From Flammeovirgaceae bacterium 311 (lineage in GTDB: Bacteria; Bacteroidota; Bacteroidia; Cytophagales; Cyclobacteriaceae): DNA of 64,000 bases. Shown piece by piece: positions 36,122 through 44,702 of this stretch. The DNA lies in contig CP004371.1 in the NCBI GenBank assembly GCA_000597885.1, positions 1,674,001-1,738,000 of the forward strand, given 5' to 3'. Under the pieces are notes generated by a model, which saw only the letters and a program-made list of their open reading frames with translations, was not told the origin of the DNA and did no database searches. The position numbers and the translations under genes were made by a program. Within the stretch, counting starts at the first letter, position 1, and each line of letters starts with the position of its first letter.

Positions 36122-37049
36122 TTTGCTGATTCGTTGAATTTTCTAAGAAAATTTTTTAACATCATATCTGCACCTTGCGCAGCCAGCAAACAGGACCAGA
36201 GCATCGTAGATAAGCTTAAGGTTGCTTAAAGTTAACTTTGCCATGGGAATATAGATTATACCAGTATTACAATGTAACAGGAACTACCGGCGGTGTATAA
36301 TTTGCATGCATACTTTGCCTTTTTAGCCATTGATCAGGGGCTTATATAAAGAATACGCCAGGATTTGCTGGATGAAGTTGTAGCTAATATAAGCTTTGTT
36401 AACAGAAGAACAAAGCCAGCAAGTTTTTCTGTTTAGCCCGGGAAATGAACTGAGCAACATTGATCACGGCTTCAGCTGCCGGACCCAATATTATTGATTA
36501 ACTCAAATTGCTAGTTATCAGGAAAACTCTGCCTGTACAGCGCATCTTCCATAGAACAGTAATTCTGTTATTTTAGCTAATCATAAGACTAACCACCTCC
36601 ATCAAATCATTCAAAAAGTTCGATTTCTGGACGCTTCTGTGTACTCTTAAAGCCTCGTAATCAGCTAATATAAAGCTAGTTATGGGGCTTTCCTCTTTTC
36701 CGTACAACAGTTTAAACATAAGTACACATTTTTACTGTTGCTCCTTCCCTCTTAAGTCTCGCACTTTATTAACCTTCATTCAATTATTATGATATAGTAT
36801 CCTAATCAACGCACACCTATATTATAATACTAAATTAACAATGTTGTCGGCTGCTCGTAGCCTATTATCATGAAATAAGAAAGTCGCTAAGTAACCAGGT
36901 CATTAACAGCATTGAGCAGGTAGAATCTATGCTCATAAAGGCTTTAGCGCCTTACTTCCAGGATCAGCGAAACTAATGCAGCTTGCGCTATACCCATGGA
37001 TGAAGACCGACTCTACAAGTTAATTTAGTATAAGTCTCTGAACGAACAA
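36122..37049. other. Long AT-rich intergenic region
   Basis: A 928-bp gap without a convincing gene. A frame with no start codon runs to a TAA at 36974-36976 and reads ...KSLSNQVINSIEQVESM then LIKALAPYFQDQRN, possibly a remnant of a decayed helical protein. A small hairpin AAGGC/GCCTT lies near 36940. I see no repeat, RNA gene or clear promoter. Confidence 0.35.
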
Positions 37050-37700
37050 CTACTCTTTGTCAGCTTCTGTAGCAGCACCAGTATTTGGCCTTTTTCGCGA
37101 CCAGACATCAAAATCAGAATTATTGATTTCATCCTTGTCCAGGTAATTGTCGCGGTTAACATCCCAGGCATCAAAGAGCGTATTATTTAATTCCTCGTTA
37201 CTGAGAGTGCCATCCTGATTAACATCCCACTTTTTATACAAACCCGAGTCAATAACGCCGGAGTAAAACTCACTTCTATCAAGTCTTTCATCATTGTTCA
37301 TATCCTGCTCATGCAGAATATTACCCAAAGTTGTGCTGGCAGATGCTAGCTCCTCCTTATTTAGAAATCCATCGCTGTTTTTATCCAGGTTATTAAACAG
37401 GCCATGGGCAATTTCATCCTGGGAATACCTATCATCCCGCTCAGTATCCCAGTCACTGAAAATCCCTCTTTCTACTGTACCGGCAATAAATTCATCCCGG
37501 GTCCATCTCTGATCAGCATCCAGATCCCAACTATCGAAGTCCCTCATGCTTTCATTGGCTACCGGTTCGGCAGTGAAGCTTTCGTTTACCACCAGGTCAT
37601 TTTCAGTTACTTCACTTGTTTGATCGTTTTTTTCCTGCTGGCAAGCAGTAGCGCCCATGAGCAGAATGCAGGCTGTTGCTACACTTTTTATTAGTCTCAT
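37050..37700 (-). CDS. EF-hand lipoprotein
   Basis: The product is a ~216-residue lipoprotein from the Met codon at 37700 (lipobox GATAC); the frame could start 11 codons earlier. The mature part has an acidic linker and then about six EF-hand loops: DLDADQRWTRDEF, DTERDDRYSQDEI, DKNSDGFLNKEEL, DMNNDERLDRSEF, DVNQDGTLSNEEL and DVNRDNYLDKDEI. Loops 3 and 5 have the canonical Gly at position 6; the others vary. It should bind calcium at the periplasmic or outer face. It is a single gene. Confidence 0.8.
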   Translation of the reverse strand: MRLIKSVATACILLMGATACQQEKNDQTSEVTENDLVVNESFTAEPVANESMRDFDSWDLDADQRWTRDEFIAGTVERGIFSDWDTERDDRYSQDEIAHGLFNNLDKNSDGFLNKEELASASTTLGNILHEQDMNNDERLDRSEFYSGVIDSGLYKKWDVNQDGTLSNEELNNTLFDAWDVNRDNYLDKDEINNSDFDVWSRKRPNTGAATEADKE

Positions 37701-37914
37701 ACTATTATTTTTAAATTTCACATGCTGAAACAAACACGTTTCATTACTGAGTATACGACTACGCGCTTTTGGGTTGCACGAAGTGTGTAGTTCTTTGTAA
37801 TAGTGTCCTATCAGCGTTTGGATCTGCCAGTTAACAGGTGAAATAAATTTTTACAACCTCCTATCACTTCCATCAATTGTCTGCGTATATATGCTTTACA
37901 AATGAGCTTTATCT

Positions 37915-38211
37915 ATGGAAATATATACTGATCCTGATAGTATCATACAGGAGCTTACCAGTCTATTAAAGGATGAAAACCCGGGAAACTGGAGGATAGG
38001 TGTTGGTCTTATCAGAACCCTCGGAAACCCTTATGAACTGGGGGTTGAGCAAATCTTTATTTACCAGTGCTCGCCTAAAATAACGCTTCAGGTCATAGAT
38101 TATATGGTGAAGAACTACGGCGTGCTGCGGGACAGCGGGTGGACTTACCCGGAAATAAATAATATGGAGTTAGTGCTCTACAAAAAGAAAACAAAATCTT
38201 TGGCAGCATAA
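37915..38211 (+). CDS. Small protein of unknown function
   Basis: A 98-residue soluble protein (MEIYTDPDSIIQELTSLLKD ... NNMELVLYKKKTKSLAA) without signal peptide or membrane segment. It looks like a compact alpha/beta domain with a basic C-terminus. I recognise no family. The upstream region has no clear promoter. It is convergent with the immunity-like gene at 38319. Confidence 0.55.
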   Translation: MEIYTDPDSIIQELTSLLKDENPGNWRIGVGLIRTLGNPYELGVEQIFIYQCSPKITLQVIDYMVKNYGVLRDSGWTYPEINNMELVLYKKKTKSLAA

Positions 38212-38318
38212 CCCAATGGTAATGTCCTGCAGACGGGGAGAACACATAAGAACTATTGCGCTCTGAAGGATTATAGCAGATCCTGTTTTGGGAGGGTAAT
38301 TAAGAAGATCAACAGCTG

Positions 38319-38732
38319 CTATAGCCCTTTCCTGCTGCCCGACGCTACCATTACCTTTAGTTGTGCTGGCAGAGCACCCAACTGCCATTTTTTTTCCAAA
38401 GTGGGGTTCCTTGATGCCCTGATGGCATAGGAGCCTGCATGTTTAGCATGGTTCCAAACGTGAGGGGTAGCAGCAGCATGCCCGGCCGAACGGGCAGCCG
38501 CCCTGGCTTCAGGTATATTGGCATCTCGTGCTGCCGCATGAGCAGCAAAAGCAAAGATGCGTGCCTCGCTCACTTTCAATTCACCACACACCCACGCCCG
38601 TGCCGCTTCTATTGCCTTGCGCGGGCGGTCGTCTGCAGAACGATGATGCTCAAAAATCCAGAGCACATGTTCGGCACAATCAGCTGCCCAGTTCGCCAGC
38701 AACTTATGTTCTTTTTCATCTATGGGTAGCAT
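38319..38732 (-). CDS. Immunity-like protein (Imm-5-like)
   Basis: The 137-residue protein is all-helical and Ala/His-rich, with repeats such as RPRKAIEAARAWVCGELKVS, FAAHAAARDANIPEARAAAR and SAGHAAATPHVWNHAKHAGS. This matches my memory of a family annotated as putative immunity proteins (Imm-5-like). No toxin gene, Rhs or T6SS effector is next to it, so it is an orphan here. The assignment rests on pattern recall, and the protein need not have an immunity role. Confidence 0.6.
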   Translation of the reverse strand: MLPIDEKEHKLLANWAADCAEHVLWIFEHHRSADDRPRKAIEAARAWVCGELKVSEARIFAFAAHAAARDANIPEARAAARSAGHAAATPHVWNHAKHAGSYAIRASRNPTLEKKWQLGALPAQLKVMVASGSRKGL

Positions 38733-39066
38733 ATCAGGTATTGTGGCTTTATGGCTTTGCCTGCCTGAGAAGAAATGTCAGCAATGATACCTGGTTTCCC
38801 TGCGCCCTTAGCCTGTTACAGCATTTACTTTTTACAGAAACAGATTTACTGCTCTACTTACCACCTCCTGGCACAGCCATTGACATACAAACGATAGGCA
38901 ATAATTTAAAACACAGCCTTTCCGAAAGGCTTAAAAGCTAATTTATCGTAATAATTTAGGTTTTATAAGCTAAAAAAAAGACAAAGGGCTGCGAAAAGGT
39001 TTATAAGATATAGTTTAAGATAACTTATTTATTTTAAATTTAAAGAAGCACGTAACCTGCCTTTTT
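38733..39066. other. Intergenic region before the ATP-grasp operon
   Basis: This 334-bp region becomes very AT-rich toward the right. It holds a 7-bp hairpin AGCCTTT-CCG-AAAGGCT (38915-38931) without a T run. No exact -7 box was found, so the operon promoter is unclear. Confidence 0.35.
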
Positions 39067-40542
39067 ATGATTCCGGAAACTTTTTTAGAAAATCTGCTCA
39101 AAGATTACCCCAATGCACCTGGCTTTTATGATGAAGTATTTAATGAAGACAAATATATAAGGGAGCACTACCTGAAGATCACCAACCATCTTTCCAAAAT
39201 ACGGCTGGAAGATTTCCAGAATATGAATGAATACGCCCGGAGATCTTCTTTTGAGCAGGGCATTACTTTTAATGTTTATTCCGATACCTCACAGGGGGTG
39301 GAGCGTATCTTCCCCTTCGATCTGCTGCCCCGCATAATTCCGGCAAAAGAATGGGACACCATAGAAAGAGGACTGGTACAGCGTACACTGGCGCTCAACA
39401 TGTTCCTGAAAGATATTTATAACGAGAAAAATATTCTTAAAGACAAAGTAGTACCGAAAGAGCTGATCTTCTCCTCGCAGCACTACAGCAAATTCATGAT
39501 GGATTTTGTACCCTATGCACAAACTTATGTGCATATATCGGGTACCGATCTTATACGCCACTCCGATGGAGAATATTATGTACTGGAAGATAACCTGCGT
39601 ACGCCCTCCGGTGTGAGCTATGTACTCTCTAACCGCATGGCCACCAAAAGAATCCTCCCCACCCTGTTCTTTAACAGCAATGTGCAGCCGGTTGTAGATT
39701 ACTCTGAATCGCTGCTGGAGGTGATCAAAAGCGTAGCACCCCAGGGTGTAGATGATCCTGTTTGCGTAGTGCTCACGCCCGGTGTTTTTAACTCTGCTTA
39801 TTATGAACATGCCCTGCTGGCACTGCAGATGGGTATGCAGCTGGTGGAGGGGCGCGACCTCTATGTAGACCATAACTTTGTGTACATGAAAACCATCCAT
39901 GGTCCTAAAAAAGTAGATGTGATCTACCGCCGTGTTGATGATGAATACATAGACCCCCTGGCCTTTCGGCCGGATTCTACCCTGGGGGTACCAGGCCTGA
40001 TAACGGCCTATCGGGCAGGAAACGTTAACCTGGTTAATGCGCCGGGTACAGGCGTAGCCGATGACAAGGCAGTGTATACCTATGTGCCTGAAATTATCCG
40101 CTACTACCTGGATGAAGAACCCATTTTAAAAAATGTGCACACCTACCGCTGTGAAAAAGAGGATGACCTGAAATACGTACTGGAGCACCTGAACGAGCTG
40201 GTGGTAAAGCCGGTGGATGAATCGGGAGGTTATGGCATTTTTATCGGAAACAAAGCCAGCCAGCAGGAACTAAGTGATTTCAAGGAGGTGATCAGGGCCA
40301 ATCGCCGCAAGTACATTGCCCAGCCTACCATGGCCCTGTCGGTACATGCTACCTATATCGAAGAAAGCGGTATGTTCGAACCCCGGCACATCGATCTGCG
40401 GACTTTTACCCTGAGTGGCCATCATACTAATTATGTCTGCAAAGGCGGGCTTACACGAGTGGCGCTGCGTAAGGGCAACCTGATTGTAAACTCTTCGCAG
40501 GGTGGCGGCTCTAAAGATACCTGGGTGCTGCAGGATGAATAA
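39067..40542 (+). CDS. Circularly permuted ATP-grasp protein (type 2)
   Basis: The 491-residue protein belongs to the CP_ATPgrasp_2 family. It shows YYVLEDNLRTPSGVSYVLSN (~175-195), PGVFNSAYYEHALLALQMG, VVKPVDESGGYGIFIG (ATP-grasp nucleotide-binding strand and loop, ~375-390) and a C-terminal part with IDLRTFTLSG. ATP-grasp enzymes activate a carboxylate as acyl-phosphate and join it to an amine or thiol, so it is predicted to form a peptide-like bond. The substrate is unknown. It heads an operon with an alpha-E protein and a transglutaminase-like protein. Confidence 0.9.
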   Translation: MIPETFLENLLKDYPNAPGFYDEVFNEDKYIREHYLKITNHLSKIRLEDFQNMNEYARRSSFEQGITFNVYSDTSQGVERIFPFDLLPRIIPAKEWDTIERGLVQRTLALNMFLKDIYNEKNILKDKVVPKELIFSSQHYSKFMMDFVPYAQTYVHISGTDLIRHSDGEYYVLEDNLRTPSGVSYVLSNRMATKRILPTLFFNSNVQPVVDYSESLLEVIKSVAPQGVDDPVCVVLTPGVFNSAYYEHALLALQMGMQLVEGRDLYVDHNFVYMKTIHGPKKVDVIYRRVDDEYIDPLAFRPDSTLGVPGLITAYRAGNVNLVNAPGTGVADDKAVYTYVPEIIRYYLDEEPILKNVHTYRCEKEDDLKYVLEHLNELVVKPVDESGGYGIFIGNKASQQELSDFKEVIRANRRKYIAQPTMALSVHATYIEESGMFEPRHIDLRTFTLSGHHTNYVCKGGLTRVALRKGNLIVNSSQGGGSKDTWVLQDE

Positions 40543-40641
40543 TCCGGTGCTTCAGCCCCGCAACCACACTACCTGTACAACAAATAAACTAATTTCCGGC
40601 AGCACTGCTTCGGCAGCTGCTTCTCAAAATAAATCAGCATT

Positions 40642-41607
40642 ATGTCATCATCCTTCATGCTTTCAAGAACAGCAAACAGTTTGTTTTGGATAGGCAGATA
40701 CATAGAAAGAATAGAACATCTATCCAGGTATATCAACGTTCAGTACCTTTCTTCCTCAGATGCACCGCGTGCGTTCAACAAGCAGCTCATGCTGGAATCG
40801 ATGCTGTACATGGCCCACACCTGGGAGATCTATCATGAGTGCAATTCCAGCCTGACCGATAACCAGGTAATTCATTTCCTGACCATTGAAGATAAGAACC
40901 CTTTCTCGGTTAAGAGTTATGTGGACCTGGTCCGTGAAAATGCGCGGGGCATCCGCAATAACATCACCACTGAACTATGGGAAACCATCAATCGCTTTTA
41001 CCATACTACAAAGGCCTTCAACCGGGAATCTTTAGAAAAAAAAGGTCCTTATGACTTCTGCAAAACGGCAATGGAGTTTACCACCATTATCAAAGGTGTC
41101 GCAGACGATACCCTGCTGCATAATGAGGCCTGGTCGATGATCAAAATTGGCATACACCTGGAAAGGGCCATCCAGGTAACCCAGATTACCTTATCGAAAT
41201 TAAACGATATAAAAGCTACCGAAAATTCACTCATGAGCCAGGCTATTAACAGTTACCACTGGGCTGCCCTGCTCCGTAGTGCCGGCGGGCTCGATGTAAG
41301 CCGAAATTTTTATGGAGGCGTTCCTCCCAGCCGCGAAAGAGCCATTAGCTTCCTGGTGCTCAACAATAAATTTCCCAAGTCGGTACTTTTTAACCTGCAA
41401 AAACTAAAGACAGATTTAAACGTTATCAGCAACAACAAACCCATCACGCCAGATTGCGTTGAGTTCACTATTGGAAAGCTCACTGCAAAAATGAATTATT
41501 GTACCCTTGATGAAATTCTGGATAATGAGGAGGAGTTTGTGCTGGCTCTACAGGAAAATTTAATCGAAATAGGGGTACAGCTCGAAAAACAATATCTTAC
41601 TTATTAA
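40642..41607 (+). CDS. Alpha-E domain protein (DUF403)
   Basis: This 321-residue, almost entirely helical protein begins with the alpha-E signature MLSRTANSLFWIGRYIERIE. Near the C-terminus it has INSYHWAALLRSAGG and VPPSRERAISFLVLNNKFPKS. The biochemical role of the family is unknown; it nearly always accompanies the circularly permuted ATP-grasp protein and a transglutaminase-like protein. The TAA stop is directly followed by the ATG of the next gene. It starts 99 bases after the ATP-grasp gene. Confidence 0.9.
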   Translation: MSSSFMLSRTANSLFWIGRYIERIEHLSRYINVQYLSSSDAPRAFNKQLMLESMLYMAHTWEIYHECNSSLTDNQVIHFLTIEDKNPFSVKSYVDLVRENARGIRNNITTELWETINRFYHTTKAFNRESLEKKGPYDFCKTAMEFTTIIKGVADDTLLHNEAWSMIKIGIHLERAIQVTQITLSKLNDIKATENSLMSQAINSYHWAALLRSAGGLDVSRNFYGGVPPSRERAISFLVLNNKFPKSVLFNLQKLKTDLNVISNNKPITPDCVEFTIGKLTAKMNYCTLDEILDNEEEFVLALQENLIEIGVQLEKQYLTY

Positions 41608-42486
41608 ATGATTACATACCAGGTTATATACGAGGCAGAAAATCACTATGAGCATGAAGTGACAGAAGCCTTATTTAAATTTCTTGTGCTTCCCTGTTCA
41701 AATGATACGCAGGAGGTATTAGAAGAAACTGTTGAAAATTCTTTGGATTTACCTGTATTCCATGCCAGAAATGTTTTTGGCTACCAGGTAATCAGTATAC
41801 GGGTAGCGGAGCCTTTCCAACATTTCAGGTTAAAGGTGAGCTGCACGGTGAGAAAGAAAACCACAGGTGTGCTGCATATTACGGAAGAAAGCCTGCCGCT
41901 GGAAGAAGAGCTGAGAATCTTGCAGTCGGAAGATTTCATTGTAGACCACTTTCTTTACATTCAGCAAACTCCTCTTACTGAACTTCCTGTTGACAGGATC
42001 CCTGCTGAATTATTATTTCAAAAGGATAAATCTCTATTTGATTACATTACAGAGCTAAACGACAGGCTGCACAATATGATGGAATATGAGGCTGGCGTGA
42101 CCACTTTTTCCACCCGTGCCTGCGATGTTCTGGAAAATCCCAAAGGCGTTTGCCAGGACTACACCCACCTGATGATGGGAATTCTTCGGCAGCAGCAGAT
42201 TCCCTGCCGTTATGTGTCGGGGTACCTGAACCAGGGACAGGTGTTTATAGGATCACTTCAGATGCACGCCTGGCTGGAGGTTTACATTCCAAGCATGGGT
42301 TGGGTGGGTATTGATCCGACTAATAACATGATGTCGGACCAGCACTACATTAAAGTAGCCGATGGTGCCGATTTTGATGATTGCAGTCCGTTAAAAGGCC
42401 ACATTCGGCCAACCGGCCCCAACACCACAAATCATACTGTGGAGGTATCAGAGCAAACACAACAACAACAGCAACAGCAACAATAA
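41608..42486 (+). CDS. Transglutaminase-like protein with poly-Gln tail
   Basis: The 292-residue protein has a bacterial transglutaminase N-terminal domain (~1-90) and a transglutaminase core. The catalytic Cys is in NPKGVCQDYTHLMMG (~185-195), His in GSLQMHAWLEVYIP, and Asp in GWVGIDPTNN, so the Cys-His-Asp triad is complete. Such proteins act as peptidases or amide-forming/-breaking enzymes. The C-terminus is a run of eight glutamines encoded by mixed CAA/CAG repeats (~42463-42483), unusual for this family and prone to length change. It begins at the base after the alpha-E stop. Confidence 0.9.
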   Translation: MITYQVIYEAENHYEHEVTEALFKFLVLPCSNDTQEVLEETVENSLDLPVFHARNVFGYQVISIRVAEPFQHFRLKVSCTVRKKTTGVLHITEESLPLEEELRILQSEDFIVDHFLYIQQTPLTELPVDRIPAELLFQKDKSLFDYITELNDRLHNMMEYEAGVTTFSTRACDVLENPKGVCQDYTHLMMGILRQQQIPCRYVSGYLNQGQVFIGSLQMHAWLEVYIPSMGWVGIDPTNNMMSDQHYIKVADGADFDDCSPLKGHIRPTGPNTTNHTVEVSEQTQQQQQQQQ

Positions 42487-42808
42487 GAGCAGCCACAGCT
42501 TATCACTCTCTTTAGGAGCTACCCTATTCCGGCTGCTGAACGGCGCTCCTACGGCCTGATAGAAATACACATCAGAATTCCTGCCGCAGATCTGGCGCTA
42601 AAGCCAAGGCAGGCTTGTTTAAAAGCCTGAAAATCTCAAAAGCACTGTAACCCTAAACCTGATTTAAGAGTAAGAAGAACAGCTAAGTGTCAGGAGCTGC
42701 CCGGCAGCTCTTAGCACTTAGCTGAATAACAGGCTTATCTTGCTTTCACGCGTGGTTGAAGGGTAGAGTGCTGTTGCAGCATTATGCATAAAGGGGAGGG
42801 AAAAGAGT
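42487..42808. other. Intergenic region with a 43-base palindrome
   Basis: This 322-bp gap between the transglutaminase and LysE genes is mostly featureless. The exception is a near-perfect 43-base inverted repeat at 42681-42723. Confidence 0.5.
42681..42723. repeat. 43-base inverted repeat (long hairpin)
   Basis: The outer arms AGCTAAGTG / CACTTAGCT and inner arms GAGCTGCC / GGCAGCTC line up in one continuous fold: 20 of 21 positions pair (two as G-U), with one mismatch and almost no loop. No T run follows, so it is not a standard terminator. It could be a cruciform, a protein-binding site, a repeat unit or an RNA-stabilising hairpin. Confidence 0.6.
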
Positions 42809-43531
42809 ATGTTTGAGTCGTTAGAACTGTCGGCACTGCTAATATCAATCATAGCAGGCTTGTTTCTTGGGGTACCCAGTGGTCCTGCATTATTTTTTGT
42901 GTTAGATACCTGCTTAAAGGAAAGTAAAACCGCTGCCCTTAAAGTCTATGGAGGCCTGATGGGTTCTAAGCTGTTATACATAGCACTGGCACTGCTTGCA
43001 AATGATTTTATCTCTTCTCACCAGAAACTGGAAACTATTTTCTACCTGATAGCATCCTGCCTGCTGATGTTGTGGGGCATTGTGATCATTATCAAAAGCA
43101 ATAAGAGCAATGAAAAGAAAAGGGATTTTGCAGAGGGATCATTTTATAGAAATGGATTTATCGTTGGCCTGAGCAATCCTATCATCCCATTTGTGTACCT
43201 TACCTTCCTTCAGTTCATCAAAATCTATGCGAACGATGTTACTACTTTAAAGTACATCCTGAATATTGCCATCATGGAAACAGTAAGTTTTCTAGTGCTG
43301 GCAGCTGCCGCAGGTATTTTACTAAGCGGCGGGCGCATGGTTCAAAATCACTGGAACACAATGGTGAGGCTGATGGGGATTTTCCTGTTCTGTGCAGGAT
43401 CTTACCAGGTGTACCATCTCATTGATCTGAAAAAGGGAGGTGATATTGACCTTAAGAGCAATGAAAATGTACTGGAAGAACAGCTGGAGAATATCGAAGA
43501 AAAAAGCGGAGAGCAGCCCCCTAAGGAGTAA
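42809..43531 (+). CDS. LysE family translocator
   Basis: The 240-residue integral membrane protein has the LysE/RhtB layout: a first helix with LFLGVPSGPALFFVLDTCLK near the N-terminus, and five further helices ending around residue 210. The charged C-terminal tail (~212-240, Glu/Lys-rich) is longer than usual. LysE-type proteins export amino acids or related metabolites. A GGGGAGGG stretch lies about ten bases before the ATG, a rather strong Shine-Dalgarno for this genome. A response regulator gene follows. Confidence 0.85.
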   Translation: MFESLELSALLISIIAGLFLGVPSGPALFFVLDTCLKESKTAALKVYGGLMGSKLLYIALALLANDFISSHQKLETIFYLIASCLLMLWGIVIIIKSNKSNEKKRDFAEGSFYRNGFIVGLSNPIIPFVYLTFLQFIKIYANDVTTLKYILNIAIMETVSFLVLAAAAGILLSGGRMVQNHWNTMVRLMGIFLFCAGSYQVYHLIDLKKGGDIDLKSNENVLEEQLENIEEKSGEQPPKE

Positions 43532-43685
43532 AGGGCAGGGTATAGCTGATCTTTTCTTTGCATCTGTAAGGTGCTGATGCAGATTGATAGCGCTGGCAAA
43601 AAAGAAACTCCGTAGTTTTGTCCGAACATATAGCCTTAACGTGGGCCTGTTTAGGATACATAAAAAAAGAGTATCTTGCCTCAGC

Positions 43686-44141
43686 ATGAAGAAGTTAAGA
43701 AGGATACTGCTGATTGATGATGATGATCTTACCTGTTTTGTAAATAAGCTTTTACTGGAAAGCATGGGAGTAGCCCATGAAGTTGAGTCTATCACAGATC
43801 CCTGGCTGGCTTTAAAGTTTATTCTTGAAAACTATCACCGTAAACCACTAACAGAAAAGCCTGGCGCTGATTTAATTTTTCTTGACATCAGCATGCCTGG
43901 TATGGACGGATTTGAAATACTGGATGACATGGATGCCCTGGGGATTGACCGGAGCAGGGTTTTTGTGGTAATGCTCACCACATCCATTAACCAGCACGAC
44001 CGGCAGAAGGCTGCTGGTTATGGCGATAAGCTGCAAGGCTATCTTACAAAGCCATTAAGAAAAGAAGATGTTGAAGAAGTGTTGCTAAAGCTGAAGCCAC
44101 AGCTGGATAAGCCTGGGAATAGTACAGAAGATGATTCTTAG
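43686..44141 (+). CDS. Response regulator (receiver only)
   Basis: The likely 151-residue product starts at Met 43686 (MKKLRRILLIDDDDLTCFVN). The frame is open for 34 more codons upstream, but that part contains the -7 box TAGTTTTG at 43613-43620. It is a lone receiver: acidic DDDD patch at 11-14, phospho-acceptor Asp-67 in LIFLDISMPGMDG, TTS switch, and Lys in GYLTKPL. No output domain or partner kinase is adjacent. It resembles the CheY-like receivers common in Cytophagales. Confidence 0.88.
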   Translation: MKKLRRILLIDDDDLTCFVNKLLLESMGVAHEVESITDPWLALKFILENYHRKPLTEKPGADLIFLDISMPGMDGFEILDDMDALGIDRSRVFVVMLTTSINQHDRQKAAGYGDKLQGYLTKPLRKEDVEEVLLKLKPQLDKPGNSTEDDS

Positions 44142-44150
44142 TTGATGCGG

Positions 44151-44492
44151 TTAGTCCTCCTGGATTTCAGAAGCACCCATTTTGCGTATTAGCACCACCA
44201 ATAAGCCGTTTATTACACATAATGCGGCAAATCCCATCATTAAGTCCTTTAAAAAAAGTGACTGATTCCAGCTTGTTGTGGTAACTGTGGCCCCTCCGAC
44301 TAAGGCACCTTCTTTCAGGCTTCGTTTACTTTTATCTGCATTAGCAAGCGTATTGGCCTGTATTGCCCCTGATGATTCAACTAATTCAGTATTTTCCTGT
44401 ATGATGGGATAGGCCTCGGTATGGAAGTAAGACACAGACAGTACCAATCCTAGATCTAAAAGAAGCACCAGGGCAATTAGTTTTATATTCAT
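44151..44492 (-). CDS. Small membrane protein with two predicted helices
   Basis: The 113-residue protein has an N-terminal hydrophobic helix (IKLIALVLLLDLGLVLSVSY), a central polar loop (~30-75) and a second helix near the C-terminus (FAALCVINGLLVVLIRK). This is consistent with a two-pass inner-membrane protein with a periplasmic loop. I recognise no family. Its stop is nine bases from the stop of the response regulator (convergent). Confidence 0.6.
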   Translation of the reverse strand: MNIKLIALVLLLDLGLVLSVSYFHTEAYPIIQENTELVESSGAIQANTLANADKSKRSLKEGALVGGATVTTTSWNQSLFLKDLMMGFAALCVINGLLVVLIRKMGASEIQED

Positions 44493-44702
44493 GCGGAGAG
44501 AGCTTTGCTATCAAGATATAAAATTTAATTAAGAAGTCCCATTTTAATGATCATACATTGATTAACCAGGCTTATTTGTTAAAGTGCTAGTGGCTAATGT
44601 GTTGAACCATATTATCTGCAGGATGTAACATTACCTAAGCAAAGCATTTAAAGGGGCTTAAGATTATTGCATATTAGCCCGTTGCTGCACCACTCATACA
44701 GT

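Noticed and set aside
36842-36976. Helical open frame ending ...LIKALAPYFQDQRN
   Set aside because: No start codon and no neighbour support; kept only as a possible remnant in the intergenic note.
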